Part shown: piece by piece, positions 1-8,506 of the stretch
Layout: every line of letters begins with the position of its first letter
How positions within the stretch are numbered: position 1 is the first letter of the stretch
Assembly: GCA_018665005.1 (NCBI GenBank)
Contig: JABJEE010000147.1
Coordinates: 1 to 14,207, forward strand
Source of the DNA: Flavobacteriales bacterium
GTDB taxonomy: Bacteria; Bacteroidota; Bacteroidia; Flavobacteriales_D; Crocinitomicaceae
Length of the DNA stretch: 14,207 bases
Reading direction: 5' to 3'
Translations under genes and position numbers: made by a program
Notes under the pieces: model-generated
What the model saw: the letters and a program-made list of their open reading frames with translations, nothing else
Databases searched by the model: none
Told to the model about the DNA's origin: nothing

Positions 1-3000
1 AGTTCCAGTTACTTGAATGATATAACTGCCTTTAGACAAATGCTGCAAAGGGACCTCTGTTGAAAAGCCTGTTAGTGATCCACGATAAACCGATCGTCCC
101 ATTTGATCATAAATTTGGAAGTCATTAAAAATAGGGTCTTCGCTCTGTATGGTAATCATCTGAGAAGTAGGGTTGGGGTAAACCATCAAATCCTTACCCT
201 CAATGGCCAAGTTTTCAATTCCAAGCATACCTAAAAAGCCCTCAAATATTCTGTGAATCGTTGTATTGGTTGTAATGGGTAAGTTTTTGTCAAAATAAAT
301 ATCTGCATCGTTTGTGATTTCAACTCCCGGCTCCAAGTCACGAACTTGTTCCACATGATAAGTTAAAAAGCCATTACTACCGATTTGGTTTGCAGCGCTA
401 TCGGGTAAGTTGATGTCATTAAAGGTCCATTCCAATACTCTTGGGCCATACATTTTAAAGGTGTATGAATGGCTAGAAACCCCAGAAACTACACTAAATA
501 TATCCAAATCCAAATCAAGGGTATCTCTTACGACTACCGTAAACGCTGTATCTGTTCCGGTATTCTGAAATCGAACTACATATTGGAGCTGTTGATTTTT
601 TGGCACATAAAATTGGTCTGTTTCGCCTCTTGGATATCCTGTTTTATCATTGGGGTCATAGCTTCCTGTGACCATTCCGCAATAGGTGTCAATGACAGGA
701 TCAGCGTCATCAAGATGCGTGTCATTTATGTCTACGGGTGGATTATTATTATGCGCTCCACATTCTTCAACACCTGCGTTTGGATGAGAATTACCAGGGT
801 GTAATGGATGCTGTTCAGCCATTAGTTTCCAAAGTTGACCGTTTCCTGGATAGGAGTATATTATGGTTTGCCCTCCAAGTATGGCAATGGAGTCTGTAAC
901 TATTACAATACCATCGCGGGTAACCCATAGTGGGGAGTAACAATCCATATCTCCATTTCCAAATTCTCCCGTATTGGTTACAGAAAAGAATACAGAATCG
1001 TTTTGACACCAACCCTCTACACTGAGACTTGATTTGTCCCAAGGTAAGGTACAAGGCACTGGGAAATTGGTTTCACTTGTTCCTTCAGGATCTGCAACTA
1101 CAGGGTCTGAAGGTATATTGTCGAGCATACAAGGTTCAACAGGTTTTAGGTTGGCCTCCATACATAAGTTGTCGCCCAAATTAACATCACAGCTTATTGT
1201 GGTGTACATTACAATTCTTTTTTGAGATCCTGGAGTGACTTCGTCCAAATCGAAACGATAAAAATCATTACCCATAGGAGTAAATGACAAAGAAGCACTA
1301 TCCAAGGTGATAAATGGATCCAATTCAACTTCCACATAGTTGTCTATTAACGATCCCCGAGCAGTGATGGCATTGGACACAGAGAGAAAAATAATCTGTT
1401 CTTCAAAACAAGGACGCATAAATGGCATGTGAATGGATACATCGGGTTCCAGACAGGGAAAGTCATTAATCATTCCAAAATCTGGTCCGATAGTAAATCC
1501 TGTAGGATTAGAAATGGTAAAAGACTTCGTTGTATTATTGGTGCAAGAGGTCTTCCATGAAGAAGAGGTATCTACTGTCATGGTATAGCTACCCTGAGGT
1601 AATGATTTTACCCACCAATCGCCATTATAATCTGTAGTAACCAGAATACTACCAGGATTGATTAACAAATTGATTCCTTCAATCTCGTTTTCATTCAAAT
1701 TTTGAAGACAGTTTTCGTCGACATCATAATAGACACTTCCCGCTGTTCTTACTTCTTCTAGCTTTACTACCCAATAATCTGAATTGCCTCTATTTCTTGT
1801 GAGGTCTCCATCTTCGGAATAAGAGTATCCCGCAACTATAAAACCTCCATCTGGTGCTTGTTTGATACTTGTAGGTTCATCAGTTCCTGTTCCTCCTATA
1901 GATTGTTGCCAAATATAATTCCCTGAATGGTCCAATTTAATAATCCAATAATCTGAATCTCCATGATTTCCTGAAACATCACCATTAGTGGAAGTAGAAA
2001 ACCCCGCAACAATAGCACCTCCATCATCAGTTTCATCTATGGAATAGGCTACGTCTGTTCCGTCTCCACCCATTGCCTTTTGCCAAATGAGGTTACCTGT
2101 TGGGTCAATCTTGATGATCCAATAATCTCTACCACCGCTTACGTCAGTAACATCTCCATCTGAAGAGGATGATATTCCCGAAATTAGAAAGCCTCCATCA
2201 TTGGTTTGTTTTATGCAATGGGCAACGTCTCTGTCACTGCCTCCATAAGATTTTTCCCACGCGATATTGCCGTCATTATCAAGTTTCACGATCCAATAAT
2301 CTGAGGATCCAAAATTTGTGTTCAAATCACCATCGTTAGATTGTGAGCTCCCTGCAACGACATATCCTCCATCCGTTGTTTGTTTTATGTCATAGCCCTG
2401 TTCGCTTGAACTACCACCCAAACATTTTTGCCAAGTGATGTTTCCTGATTCGTCAAGTTTTACAACCCATATGTCCGTTTCACCATGGTTACCGATAACA
2501 TCTCCCGCTTGAGATAGAGAATATCCCATGGCAATATAGCCCCCCTCAGCAGTTTGTTCTACGGTGTATGCTACTTCTGTTGAGTTTCCGCCTAACGCAT
2601 TTTGCCAATCCATGTTCCCGAAAGAATCCAGTTTTAAAATCCAAAAATCACGTCCGCCATGATTTCCTGATACATCATCATCATTTGAAGCGGTATATCC
2701 TGCAATGATGAATCCGCCATCTGTGGTTTGTTTAATGGAGTGTGCCCCATCAAAAGATGATCCTCCATAGGTTTTTTTCCAAGAGATTTGTCCATCTGAA
2801 TAGAATTTGACAATCCAAACATCAGTTTGACCATGGTTACCAGCGACGTCGCCATCGTTGGATTGTGAATAACCCGCCACAACAAATCCGCCGTCTGAGG
2901 TGGGTTCAATGCCATAAGCAAAGTCACCCATGGTACCTCCCAATGATTTTTGCCATTCAATTTGAAATGGTGCTTGAGAATATAGATACGTAGAAATAAA

Positions 3001-3030
3001 GAATAGAGAAACGAGGGTTAATCTTTTCAT
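1..3030 (-). CDS. Large T9SS-secreted protein with seven propeller-type repeats, partial at its C-terminus
   Basis: The reading frame is open from the ATG at 3030-3028 to base 1 (1010 codons, no stop), so only the extreme C-terminus is missing. Residues 1-18 are a signal peptide (MKRLTL..., cleavage probably before Gln19). Residues 26-431 are seven 58-residue repeats of the pattern W-x-K-x-x-GG...DGGF-x-x-AGYS...GDV-x-GNHG...D-x-W-x-x-KLD, as in Bacteroidota secreted propellers. Residues from about 430 to 505 look like an SdrD-B/Cna-B-type sandwich (GSVYYDVDENC). A long beta-rich stretch follows, with a SYDPNDK-type domain (about 789-925) of the DUF11/DUF7619 sort that often precedes a sorting domain. 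From about 945 a type A T9SS sorting domain begins (VYPNPTS, then IYDQMGR and LSKGSYIIQV). The protein is probably exported by Sec and then T9SS and anchored at or released from the surface. The ligand is unknown. Confidence 0.9.
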   Translation of the reverse strand, partial: MKRLTLVSLFFISTYLYSQAPFQIEWQKSLGGTMGDFAYGIEPTSDGGFVVAGYSQSNDGDVAGNHGQTDVWIVKFYSDGQISWKKTYGGSSFDGAHSIKQTTDGGFIIAGYTASNDDDVSGNHGGRDFWILKLDSFGNMDWQNALGGNSTEVAYTVEQTAEGGYIAMGYSLSQAGDVIGNHGETDIWVVKLDESGNITWQKCLGGSSSEQGYDIKQTTDGGYVVAGSSQSNDGDLNTNFGSSDYWIVKLDNDGNIAWEKSYGGSDRDVAHCIKQTNDGGFLISGISSSSDGDVTDVSGGRDYWIIKIDPTGNLIWQKAMGGDGTDVAYSIDETDDGGAIVAGFSTSTNGDVSGNHGDSDYWIIKLDHSGNYIWQQSIGGTGTDEPTSIKQAPDGGFIVAGYSYSEDGDLTRNRGNSDYWVVKLEEVRTAGSVYYDVDENCLQNLNENEIEGINLLINPGSILVTTDYNGDWWVKSLPQGSYTMTVDTSSSWKTSCTNNTTKSFTISNPTGFTIGPDFGMINDFPCLEPDVSIHMPFMRPCFEEQIIFLSVSNAITARGSLIDNYVEVELDPFITLDSASLSFTPMGNDFYRFDLDEVTPGSQKRIVMYTTISCDVNLGDNLCMEANLKPVEPCMLDNIPSDPVVADPEGTSETNFPVPCTLPWDKSSLSVEGWCQNDSVFFSVTNTGEFGNGDMDCYSPLWVTRDGIVIVTDSIAILGGQTIIYSYPGNGQLWKLMAEQHPLHPGNSHPNAGVEECGAHNNNPPVDINDTHLDDADPVIDTYCGMVTGSYDPNDKTGYPRGETDQFYVPKNQQLQYVVRFQNTGTDTAFTVVVRDTLDLDLDIFSVVSGVSSHSYTFKMYGPRVLEWTFNDINLPDSAANQIGSNGFLTYHVEQVRDLEPGVEITNDADIYFDKNLPITTNTTIHRIFEGFLGMLGIENLAIEGKDLMVYPNPTSQMITIQSEDPIFNDFQIYDQMGRSVYRGSLTGFSTEVPLQHLSKGSYIIQVTGT
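1738..2955 (-). repeat. Seven tandem 174-bp coding repeats (58 residues each)
   Basis: The conserved Trp codon of each repeat lies at 2955, 2781, 2607, 2433, 2259, 2085 and 1911 (first base on the minus strand), so every interval is exactly 174 bases. Protein motifs are well kept, while the DNA differs at many synonymous sites. Seven equal units suggest a seven-bladed beta-propeller. Confidence 0.9.
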
Positions 3031-3061
3031 TTGTAATTATAGTTAATAATTTGTCCGGCTA

Positions 3062-3069
3062 TAAATATA
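3062..3069 (-). promoter_or_regulatory. Possible -7 box for the propeller gene
   Basis: On the minus strand this reads TATATTTA, one base from the Bacteroidota -7 consensus TAnnTTTG, 31 bases before the ATG. No TTTG-like -33 element is visible at the proper distance, so the call is weak. Confidence 0.25.
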
Positions 3070-3273
3070 CCATGTTTCTTTAAATAAATATAATTAAGCT
3101 GTTTATAAATTTTAGGTTATGGAATCGTCTTTTTTGAGCATTATTTGATTGGATTTTTTAGAAAGACTTCAAATGATGATTCGAATTCATGCGGTTCGCA
3201 TCGTCTAATTATTTGATTTTGATAAAGTTGAAAAGCGCTTGAAAATCAAATGGTTTTCAATTCATTATAAATC

Positions 3274-3302
3274 TTGGTTTTATTGTTTTTTTTTTAATTT
3301 TG
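3274..3302 (+). promoter_or_regulatory. Bacteroidota-type promoter for the metal-receptor cluster
   Basis: TTG at 3274-3276 and a perfect TAnnTTTG box (TAATTTTG) at 3295-3302 are 18 bases apart, the spacing expected for the housekeeping sigma factor of Bacteroidota. Transcription would start within a few bases of the ATG at 3308. The box also shows that the start is not the TTG codon at 3239, which lies upstream of it. Confidence 0.6.
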
Positions 3303-3307
3303 TAAGG

Positions 3308-3637
3308 ATGAAAAGATCACTTTTGTATTTACTATTGTTGGGCATGGTTGCTATCCATGTGCCTCGATCCTTAGTACATGAGTGTATAGAACCCATGCAT
3401 GAGCATCATGATCATGATACGGATTCAGAGAATCATCAGGGTCTTTCTTTCGAAGAAGCGGACTGTGACTTATGTTCCTATTCTTTTCATTCATTGGATA
3501 CCCCAAAATTTGCAATTGTTCAAGTTCCAAATGGCTCGATCAATTTTGTTTCTTCATGGGAGTGCGGTTCTGTAACCGTTGGTTCTGCCCAAAATATTCA
3601 ATTACGGGGTCCCCCGAGTTCGTTACATTTTAGCTAA
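3308..3637 (+). CDS. Small His-rich exported protein, probably metal-related
   Basis: This is a 109-residue protein with a signal peptide (MKRSLLYLLLLGMVAIHVP). A His/Asp cluster follows at residues 31-43 (MHEHHDHDTDSENH), then a CDLC motif at Cys53 and Cys56, and the C-terminus ends RGPPSSLHFS. Short exported proteins with a His-rich stretch, a CxxC and an RGPP-type end often sit directly before TonB receptors in flavobacteria, and here the receptor begins 28 bases downstream. A periplasmic or surface metal-binding or metal-sensing role (zinc or copper) is inferred; no enzymatic motif is present. The ATG at 3308 was chosen over an in-frame TTG at 3239 because the promoter lies between them and the signal peptide then begins at Met1. 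Confidence 0.8.
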   Translation: MKRSLLYLLLLGMVAIHVPRSLVHECIEPMHEHHDHDTDSENHQGLSFEEADCDLCSYSFHSLDTPKFAIVQVPNGSINFVSSWECGSVTVGSAQNIQLRGPPSSLHFS

Positions 3638-3665
3638 TAAAATTACGTAACGAACAAAATCAATA

Positions 3666-5909
3666 ATGAATAAAATTTCTTGTTTTATCCTGTTTATGAC
3701 AGGATATATGTGCATCGCACAACAGCTGACCGGCGTTGTAAAAGACGGTTTAAATAATGAGTCTATACCAGGTGCAAAGATAGAGTTAAAGGAGCTTGGT
3801 GTAGCTACCTTTACTGATGCCAATGGTAGATTTACATTGGAAGGAAATTGGCCTAACGAATTCATAATTCATGTAAGCGCCATGACCTATGAATCAAAAA
3901 CCGTTTTGTTAACTTGCTGTGACAGTATAAATTTCACATTAAGTCCTGACCCACACGATATGGATGAAGTGATGGTGCGTGTCGAGCTTCGTGAACTACA
4001 GGGGAGTTTGACACAAAAAACAGATTACATGAAGCTTGATAAGCTTGATGTGATTACTCCATTAAGTATTTCATCAGCGCTCACCCAAATTGATGGCGTT
4101 CAAATGGCATCTTATGGTCCGCTAAATTCCAAGCCTGTCATTCGTGGCATGCAGGGTATGCGTGTAGTTACCTTTTTGAATGGTATGCGTATTAATAATC
4201 AGCAATGGGGTGGTGATCATGGGCTAGGTATTTCACAGGTAGGCATGGAAAGTGCTGAAGTGATTAAAGGTCCTATGTCTTTGATATATACAGGAGATGC
4301 AACAGGTGGGCTTTTGTATATAAAAGATGGTTCTTTTGCTCCTCAAAACACTTATTCTATCCAAATGAATACACAGTTTGAGTCCGTAAATAAAGGGAGT
4401 CAAAACAGTCTGGTATATAAAGTTTCGGGTAAAAAGTTTCGCATGAGCGCTGCCGGTATATTTTCGAGTTATGCTGATTATGCCGTCCCAGATGGTGGTT
4501 ATTTAAGCGATTCTAGAATGCAGGATTATGGAGGTAAATTTAAGCTTGGTTACAACTCAGGAAAGTGGAATTTTGAGCTCAATTATTTGTATTCGAATTC
4601 TAGGGTAGGTATTCCTGGACACACACACGATACTTTGGCTACGCCAGCATCTTTTATCATAGAAGAGCAAGACAGAGGGTTTTCTCTTCCTAATCAGAAA
4701 ATTCAAAATCATTTTGCCAATATCAAGGCGAGCTACTTCCTGAATTCAAAAAATAAAATGGAGTTTTATTTGAATCACGGATACAACAATCTAAAAGAAT
4801 TTGAAGAAAAGATTTTCACCCCCGGAATTGATATGTATCTTAACGCGACCTCTTTTCAGTCAAGGCACTATTGGAATCCTAGTGAAAAGCTTCAAGTGTT
4901 GTCTGGTATTCAAGCCAGTGTACAAAGCAATAACAATGGCTTTAAAGCAGAAGAACGTTTAATTGATGATTCAGATCAATACGATGTTGGTTTATACTCT
5001 TCTCTTTCTTACGATTTTGGAGGACTTCTATTCAATACAGTAATTCGACTGGATCAACGATCCATTCGTAGTGCCGAATTTAATAATGATTATCCAAATC
5101 TGAATGCCTCCATTGGTATACGAAAAGAATGGAAAGCGAAAGCAAAACAAGACATTGCTTGTCATATTTCATCTGGAACCCGAGCACCTCACTTATCTGA
5201 ATTATTGAGTGATGGGATTCATCACGGTGCTGTGCGCTATATTCTCGGGGATCCTACATTGCTTTCTGAAAGGTTTGTGCAGTTGGATTTAAACTATGAA
5301 ATTTCCAATGAACATGTCTCATTAATTTTAAATCCATATGCGACAATAGCCAACAATTACATACAACTTTCTGAACTGGATTCAGTTATTGATGGGCTTG
5401 CTGTGTATGAATACCAATCGATGAATCGGGCGTTGCTCTATGGTATTGAGGCAAGGCTTCATTATCATCCTCATTTTGCCCACCGTATTCATTTTGAAAC
5501 TGGTTTTTCCAACACTTACGGAAGTGAACTGAGTTTTGCACAACAAGGAGAAGACCTGTATTTCATGCCCCAGGCCAGATTGCGTTCAAATGTGCGCGTC
5601 GAACTTTCGGAAAAGAAAGCTTTTGGTTTTGCATCTGTTTTGCTACAATACAATCATTTTTTTAGCCAAAGTAGAGTGGGCCCTTTGGAAACTCCAACAA
5701 GTGCATACGCGATATTTGATTTAGGGTGTCAAATGAAGTGGGATGCTAAATGGCCGATACAATTGTCATTTGGAGTTAGAAATGCTTTAAATAACGCATA
5801 TGTTAACCATATGTCTAGTCTTAAATCACTGGGACTTACTGAACCAGGACGAAGCTTCTACATCAATTTGAAATGGCAAATTGAAGGGAGAAACAAAGCA
5901 AATAAGTAA
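3666..5909 (+). CDS. TonB-dependent outer-membrane receptor, candidate transition-metal transporter
   Basis: The 747 residues have the standard layout. A signal peptide (about 1-18) is followed by a carboxypeptidase-D regulatory-like domain (about 20-95; LTGVVKDGLNNESIPGA). The plug (about 120-225) carries KPVIRGMQGMRVVTFLNGMR and AEVIKGPMSLIYTGDATGG. A long barrel ends in FYINLKWQ near the C-terminus. The receptor uses TonB/ExbBD energy to take a ligand into the periplasm. A loop at about residues 310-320 reads VGIPGHTHDT; a PGH/His loop is seen in ZnuD-type zinc receptors. Together with the His-rich protein upstream and the Cys-rich lipoprotein downstream, this suggests zinc or copper rather than a siderophore. 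No SusD partner is present, which argues against glycan uptake. The substrate is inferred; the family is not in doubt. Confidence 0.93.
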   Translation: MNKISCFILFMTGYMCIAQQLTGVVKDGLNNESIPGAKIELKELGVATFTDANGRFTLEGNWPNEFIIHVSAMTYESKTVLLTCCDSINFTLSPDPHDMDEVMVRVELRELQGSLTQKTDYMKLDKLDVITPLSISSALTQIDGVQMASYGPLNSKPVIRGMQGMRVVTFLNGMRINNQQWGGDHGLGISQVGMESAEVIKGPMSLIYTGDATGGLLYIKDGSFAPQNTYSIQMNTQFESVNKGSQNSLVYKVSGKKFRMSAAGIFSSYADYAVPDGGYLSDSRMQDYGGKFKLGYNSGKWNFELNYLYSNSRVGIPGHTHDTLATPASFIIEEQDRGFSLPNQKIQNHFANIKASYFLNSKNKMEFYLNHGYNNLKEFEEKIFTPGIDMYLNATSFQSRHYWNPSEKLQVLSGIQASVQSNNNGFKAEERLIDDSDQYDVGLYSSLSYDFGGLLFNTVIRLDQRSIRSAEFNNDYPNLNASIGIRKEWKAKAKQDIACHISSGTRAPHLSELLSDGIHHGAVRYILGDPTLLSERFVQLDLNYEISNEHVSLILNPYATIANNYIQLSELDSVIDGLAVYEYQSMNRALLYGIEARLHYHPHFAHRIHFETGFSNTYGSELSFAQQGEDLYFMPQARLRSNVRVELSEKKAFGFASVLLQYNHFFSQSRVGPLETPTSAYAIFDLGCQMKWDAKWPIQLSFGVRNALNNAYVNHMSSLKSLGLTEPGRSFYINLKWQIEGRNKANK

Positions 5910-5945
5910 TCAATTAATCTATATATAAACAAATCAATCAATGTT

Positions 5946-6155
5946 ATGAAAACAAAAATGTTTTTTGCAGCAATGCTGCTAATCGCAAGTACAGCTTGCA
6001 ACAAAGAAGAGTGCTACGAATGTCATTATGACGGTCCTAACGGAGAAGAGGTAGAATTAGAAGGTGAATACTGTGGTGAAGCGGCAGAGGATCTTGAAAA
6101 TACAGGCTATGTTATGGACAGCGTCGTTTACACTGTTCATTGTGGTGAGCACTAG
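5946..6155 (+). CDS. Small Cys-rich lipoprotein, possibly surface-exposed
   Basis: This 69-residue protein has a lipoprotein signal ending STAC, with the lipidated Cys at residue 18. The mature part is acidic and has further Cys at 23, 26, 43 and 66 (ECYEC near the start, VHCGE at the end), which could form disulfides or bind metal. After the lipidated Cys the sequence is N-K-E-E. A K-(D/E)2 pattern just after the Cys resembles the lipoprotein export signal reported for surface lipoproteins of flavobacteria such as Capnocytophaga. The gene starts 36 bases after the TonB receptor, is in the same direction and is followed by a strong terminator, so it is probably the last gene of that operon. 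An upstream ATG at 5941 is closed by a stop after one codon and is not used. The function is unknown. Confidence 0.75.
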   Translation: MKTKMFFAAMLLIASTACNKEECYECHYDGPNGEEVELEGEYCGEAAEDLENTGYVMDSVVYTVHCGEH

Positions 6156-6176
6156 AATTTCAATTTATTCTTTCGA

Positions 6177-6205
6177 AAAGCGTCTCGTTTGAGGCGCTTT
6201 TTTTT
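6177..6205 (+). terminator. Rho-independent terminator of the metal-receptor cluster
   Basis: A 10-bp stem, AAAGCGTCTC against GAGGCGCTTT (one G-U pair), closes a GTTT loop and runs into eight or more T. It lies 21 bases after the lipoprotein stop. Confidence 0.9.
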
Positions 6206-6264
6206 GCTTTATCAATTGATGTTAAGCCTTATTTTTTTTGGTAATTATTTAATTTTTAGAATGG

Positions 6265-6272
6265 TATCTTTG
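6265..6272 (+). promoter_or_regulatory. -7 promoter box for the P-domain protein gene
   Basis: TATCTTTG matches TAnnTTTG exactly and lies 21 bases before the ATG at 6294. A TTTG at 6237-6240 is the nearest -33 candidate, but its 24-base spacer is slightly long. Confidence 0.5.
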
Positions 6273-6293
6273 TGAAAGCTAATTTTAGAATTC

Positions 6294-8495
6294 ATGAAAT
6301 ACATTTTCGTTATCGCTTTACTGTTGTGTTTGCATTTTACCAATGCACAAAGTAATCAAATTTTCACTCCACACATGGAGGCGTTTGTGAATGGCTCCTC
6401 ACTAAACAATTTGAATCCGATTGATACAGGTTTTGTTGACGTATGCCTGGGTGATACTATTATGTTTGTGGCAACCCCCGACTTTTTTAATTCATTAGAA
6501 AACACGGGTGCTGGATACTCTCAGGATGTCAATTTGAATATTGATTTTGAATGGACCATTGATGGCGTGAGCTTTCCCAATAACGATACTATTATTTTTC
6601 TTGTAAGTGTTACCAATGGTTATTTGGTGAATCTCAATATCACAGATCAAAACGGAGAAAATGCCGAACTCATGAGTAAAGTCCGTACTGGGATGACTCC
6701 GGAATTTTCAGGTTTTTATATATCGAATGATTCCTTATGCTCCGGTGAGACCGCACAAATATTTGGAGGGGCAAGTGGTTTAGGTGATTCATTTAGTTTT
6801 CCAGATGGTGGCTTTGCCAATAGTAGTTCCCAATATGTTACAGGACTCACTTTTCTTCCAGATGGATCTGGAGCTCAATATGAAGCTCCTATTACGATAT
6901 CAGGTTTTCCTCAAGGGGCTACCATTACCAATTCCCAGGAATTGAATCAGGTCTGCATTACAATGGAACATTCATATGCTGGTGATCTTGAGATTTGGTT
7001 GGAATGCCCAAACGGAACAACAGTTCCACTCGTTAACTCATATAGTCCCGGAGCTATTCCTGGAGGGGCAAGTGGCGGAGGAACTCATTTAGGAGATCCG
7101 ATTGATGATAATGGTGGTGGTGGTCCTGGAGAAGGCTGGGAATACTGCTTTAGCTCCGTATTTAACGATATAGGTCCAATGACACAAAACTGGGGGAACA
7201 CCATTCCTGCACCAAACTTTGGAGAAGGGAGCCCGTCAGTAGACCCGTCTTTTATATATGCCCCAGAAAGCTCTTTTGGTGACTTCTTTGGTTGTCCATT
7301 TAATGGTGAATGGACCATATTTGTGCAAGATAATTTAAGTATTGACGATGGATATATTTTTGGATGGGGTATTGATTTTTATTCTTCTACCACAAATATT
7401 GCCAATTACCAAAACACTCTCGATTCTGCTTGGTGGACTCCGAATACTACGATTATAGATAATTTAGGAGACTCATCCATAATCGTTGCTCCTGAAATTG
7501 GAAATAACAGTTATACTTTCAATGTAATGGATGATTTTGGGTGCATTAATGATACCACCATATCTATTACTTTCAATGCAATATTAGCATCAATGAATGC
7601 GACCCCATCAAGTGGTTGCACACCCATCATTGTGACTTTTGATTACAGTGGGAGTGTTGGTGATTCTTTTTACTTAGATTTTGGTGACGGTATATATTAT
7701 TATGATACCATTCCTAATGTTTTTAGTCACTTTTATTCCGAAGACATCAGTGATACGGCAATCCTTTATGTAAACAACGACAATTGTAGTGATACTGCCT
7801 ATGTGACCATTAATACTTCTAGTCCAATTACAAATTACATAAGTGACTCTGCTATTTGTGGAAATCCATACAATTGGAATGGTGATTTGATCTATGATTC
7901 TGGAGTATACACTCAGGTCAATCAAGGCAGCAATGGATGTGATTCCATCGTGGTATTAGCGCTGACTTATGTTGATGAAAGCTTTGATTTAGGGTTTAGT
8001 GCAAGCCAGCAATTGTTTACCGCACCACCATTCGCTGTGCAATTCACCAATATGACTCCAAATTTGAGTAGCTATGATTTTTGGTGGGATTTTGGGGACG
8101 GTACATCTATCCAATCCAATAATTTAAATGTATTCCATGAGTATACCTCGAATGGATCATATACGGTAAGCCTGTATGCAGCTGATTTGATAGGATCATG
8201 TTCGGATACACTTATTGAAACTGATTATATCTTTATTACAGGACAATCTGCTTTAAATGAGAATGTATTTACCAATTATCAAATCTTCCCAAACCCAACG
8301 ACAAATTTTATTACCATTCAGTCTGAAACAGTATTGAATAATAAGTTCAAGATTTATGACCAACAGGGGAGGGAAGTGTTGAAAGGAAAACTCACAGGAA
8401 AGAATACTGAAGTATCTCTTGAAAAACTATTAAGCGGCACCTACACAGTGCAAGTTGAAGGGCTTTACAAGCCTACGGTTGTGGTGAAGCATTAA
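6294..8495 (+). CDS. T9SS-secreted multidomain protein with P-domain and PKD domains
   Basis: The 733 residues start with a signal peptide (MKYIFVIALLLCLHFTNA, then Q). Residues of about 195-362 match a proprotein-convertase P-domain: QVCITMEHSYAGDLEIWLEC near the start and GEWTIFVQDN...GYIFGWGIDFY at the end, with a Gly-rich insertion (GGGGPGEGWEYC). No protease catalytic domain accompanies it. Two PKD-like domains follow (about 432-505 with FYLDFGDG; about 562-649 with WWDFGDGTS). Between them is a T9SS-typical repeat (SAICGNPYNWNG...GCDSIVVL). The last 75 residues are a canonical type A sorting domain (FPNPTTNFITIQS, IYDQQGREV, LLSGTYTVQV). This suggests Sec export, passage through T9SS and surface attachment. 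The domains point to binding or adhesion rather than catalysis; the ligand is unknown. It appears monocistronic. Confidence 0.9.
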   Translation: MKYIFVIALLLCLHFTNAQSNQIFTPHMEAFVNGSSLNNLNPIDTGFVDVCLGDTIMFVATPDFFNSLENTGAGYSQDVNLNIDFEWTIDGVSFPNNDTIIFLVSVTNGYLVNLNITDQNGENAELMSKVRTGMTPEFSGFYISNDSLCSGETAQIFGGASGLGDSFSFPDGGFANSSSQYVTGLTFLPDGSGAQYEAPITISGFPQGATITNSQELNQVCITMEHSYAGDLEIWLECPNGTTVPLVNSYSPGAIPGGASGGGTHLGDPIDDNGGGGPGEGWEYCFSSVFNDIGPMTQNWGNTIPAPNFGEGSPSVDPSFIYAPESSFGDFFGCPFNGEWTIFVQDNLSIDDGYIFGWGIDFYSSTTNIANYQNTLDSAWWTPNTTIIDNLGDSSIIVAPEIGNNSYTFNVMDDFGCINDTTISITFNAILASMNATPSSGCTPIIVTFDYSGSVGDSFYLDFGDGIYYYDTIPNVFSHFYSEDISDTAILYVNNDNCSDTAYVTINTSSPITNYISDSAICGNPYNWNGDLIYDSGVYTQVNQGSNGCDSIVVLALTYVDESFDLGFSASQQLFTAPPFAVQFTNMTPNLSSYDFWWDFGDGTSIQSNNLNVFHEYTSNGSYTVSLYAADLIGSCSDTLIETDYIFITGQSALNENVFTNYQIFPNPTTNFITIQSETVLNNKFKIYDQQGREVLKGKLTGKNTEVSLEKLLSGTYTVQVEGLYKPTVVVKH

Positions 8496-8506
8496 TAATA
8501 CCGTTC

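Noticed and set aside
815..1054. Minus-strand 79-codon frame, and plus-strand frames at 469-804 and 1034-1225
   Set aside because: All lie inside the partial T9SS gene in other frames, with composition unlike the neighbouring proteins and no domain or signal.
2634..2960. Open frame of 108 codons on the minus strand inside the propeller gene
   Set aside because: It is a shadow of the repeat-encoding frame. The real frame is open from 3030 to 1 and gives a signal peptide, repeats and sorting domain; this one gives no recognisable protein and follows the repeats only because the DNA is periodic.
3239..3307. TTG at 3239 as start of the His-rich protein
   Set aside because: It would put 23 extra residues before a perfectly good signal peptide, and the promoter box at 3295-3302 lies downstream of it.
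3623..3865. Minus-strand 80-codon frame at the start of the TonB receptor gene
   Set aside because: It overlaps the well-supported receptor and its preceding gene and has no recognisable features.
5536..5724. 62-codon plus-strand frame with several Cys inside the receptor gene
   Set aside because: It is an out-of-frame overlap of the barrel-coding region, without its own promoter or signal sequence.
7085..7925. Two minus-strand frames (7085-7318 and 7674-7925) inside the P-domain gene
   Set aside because: They are antisense shadows of Gly/Pro-rich and Asp/Thr-rich coding stretches; no support on their own.
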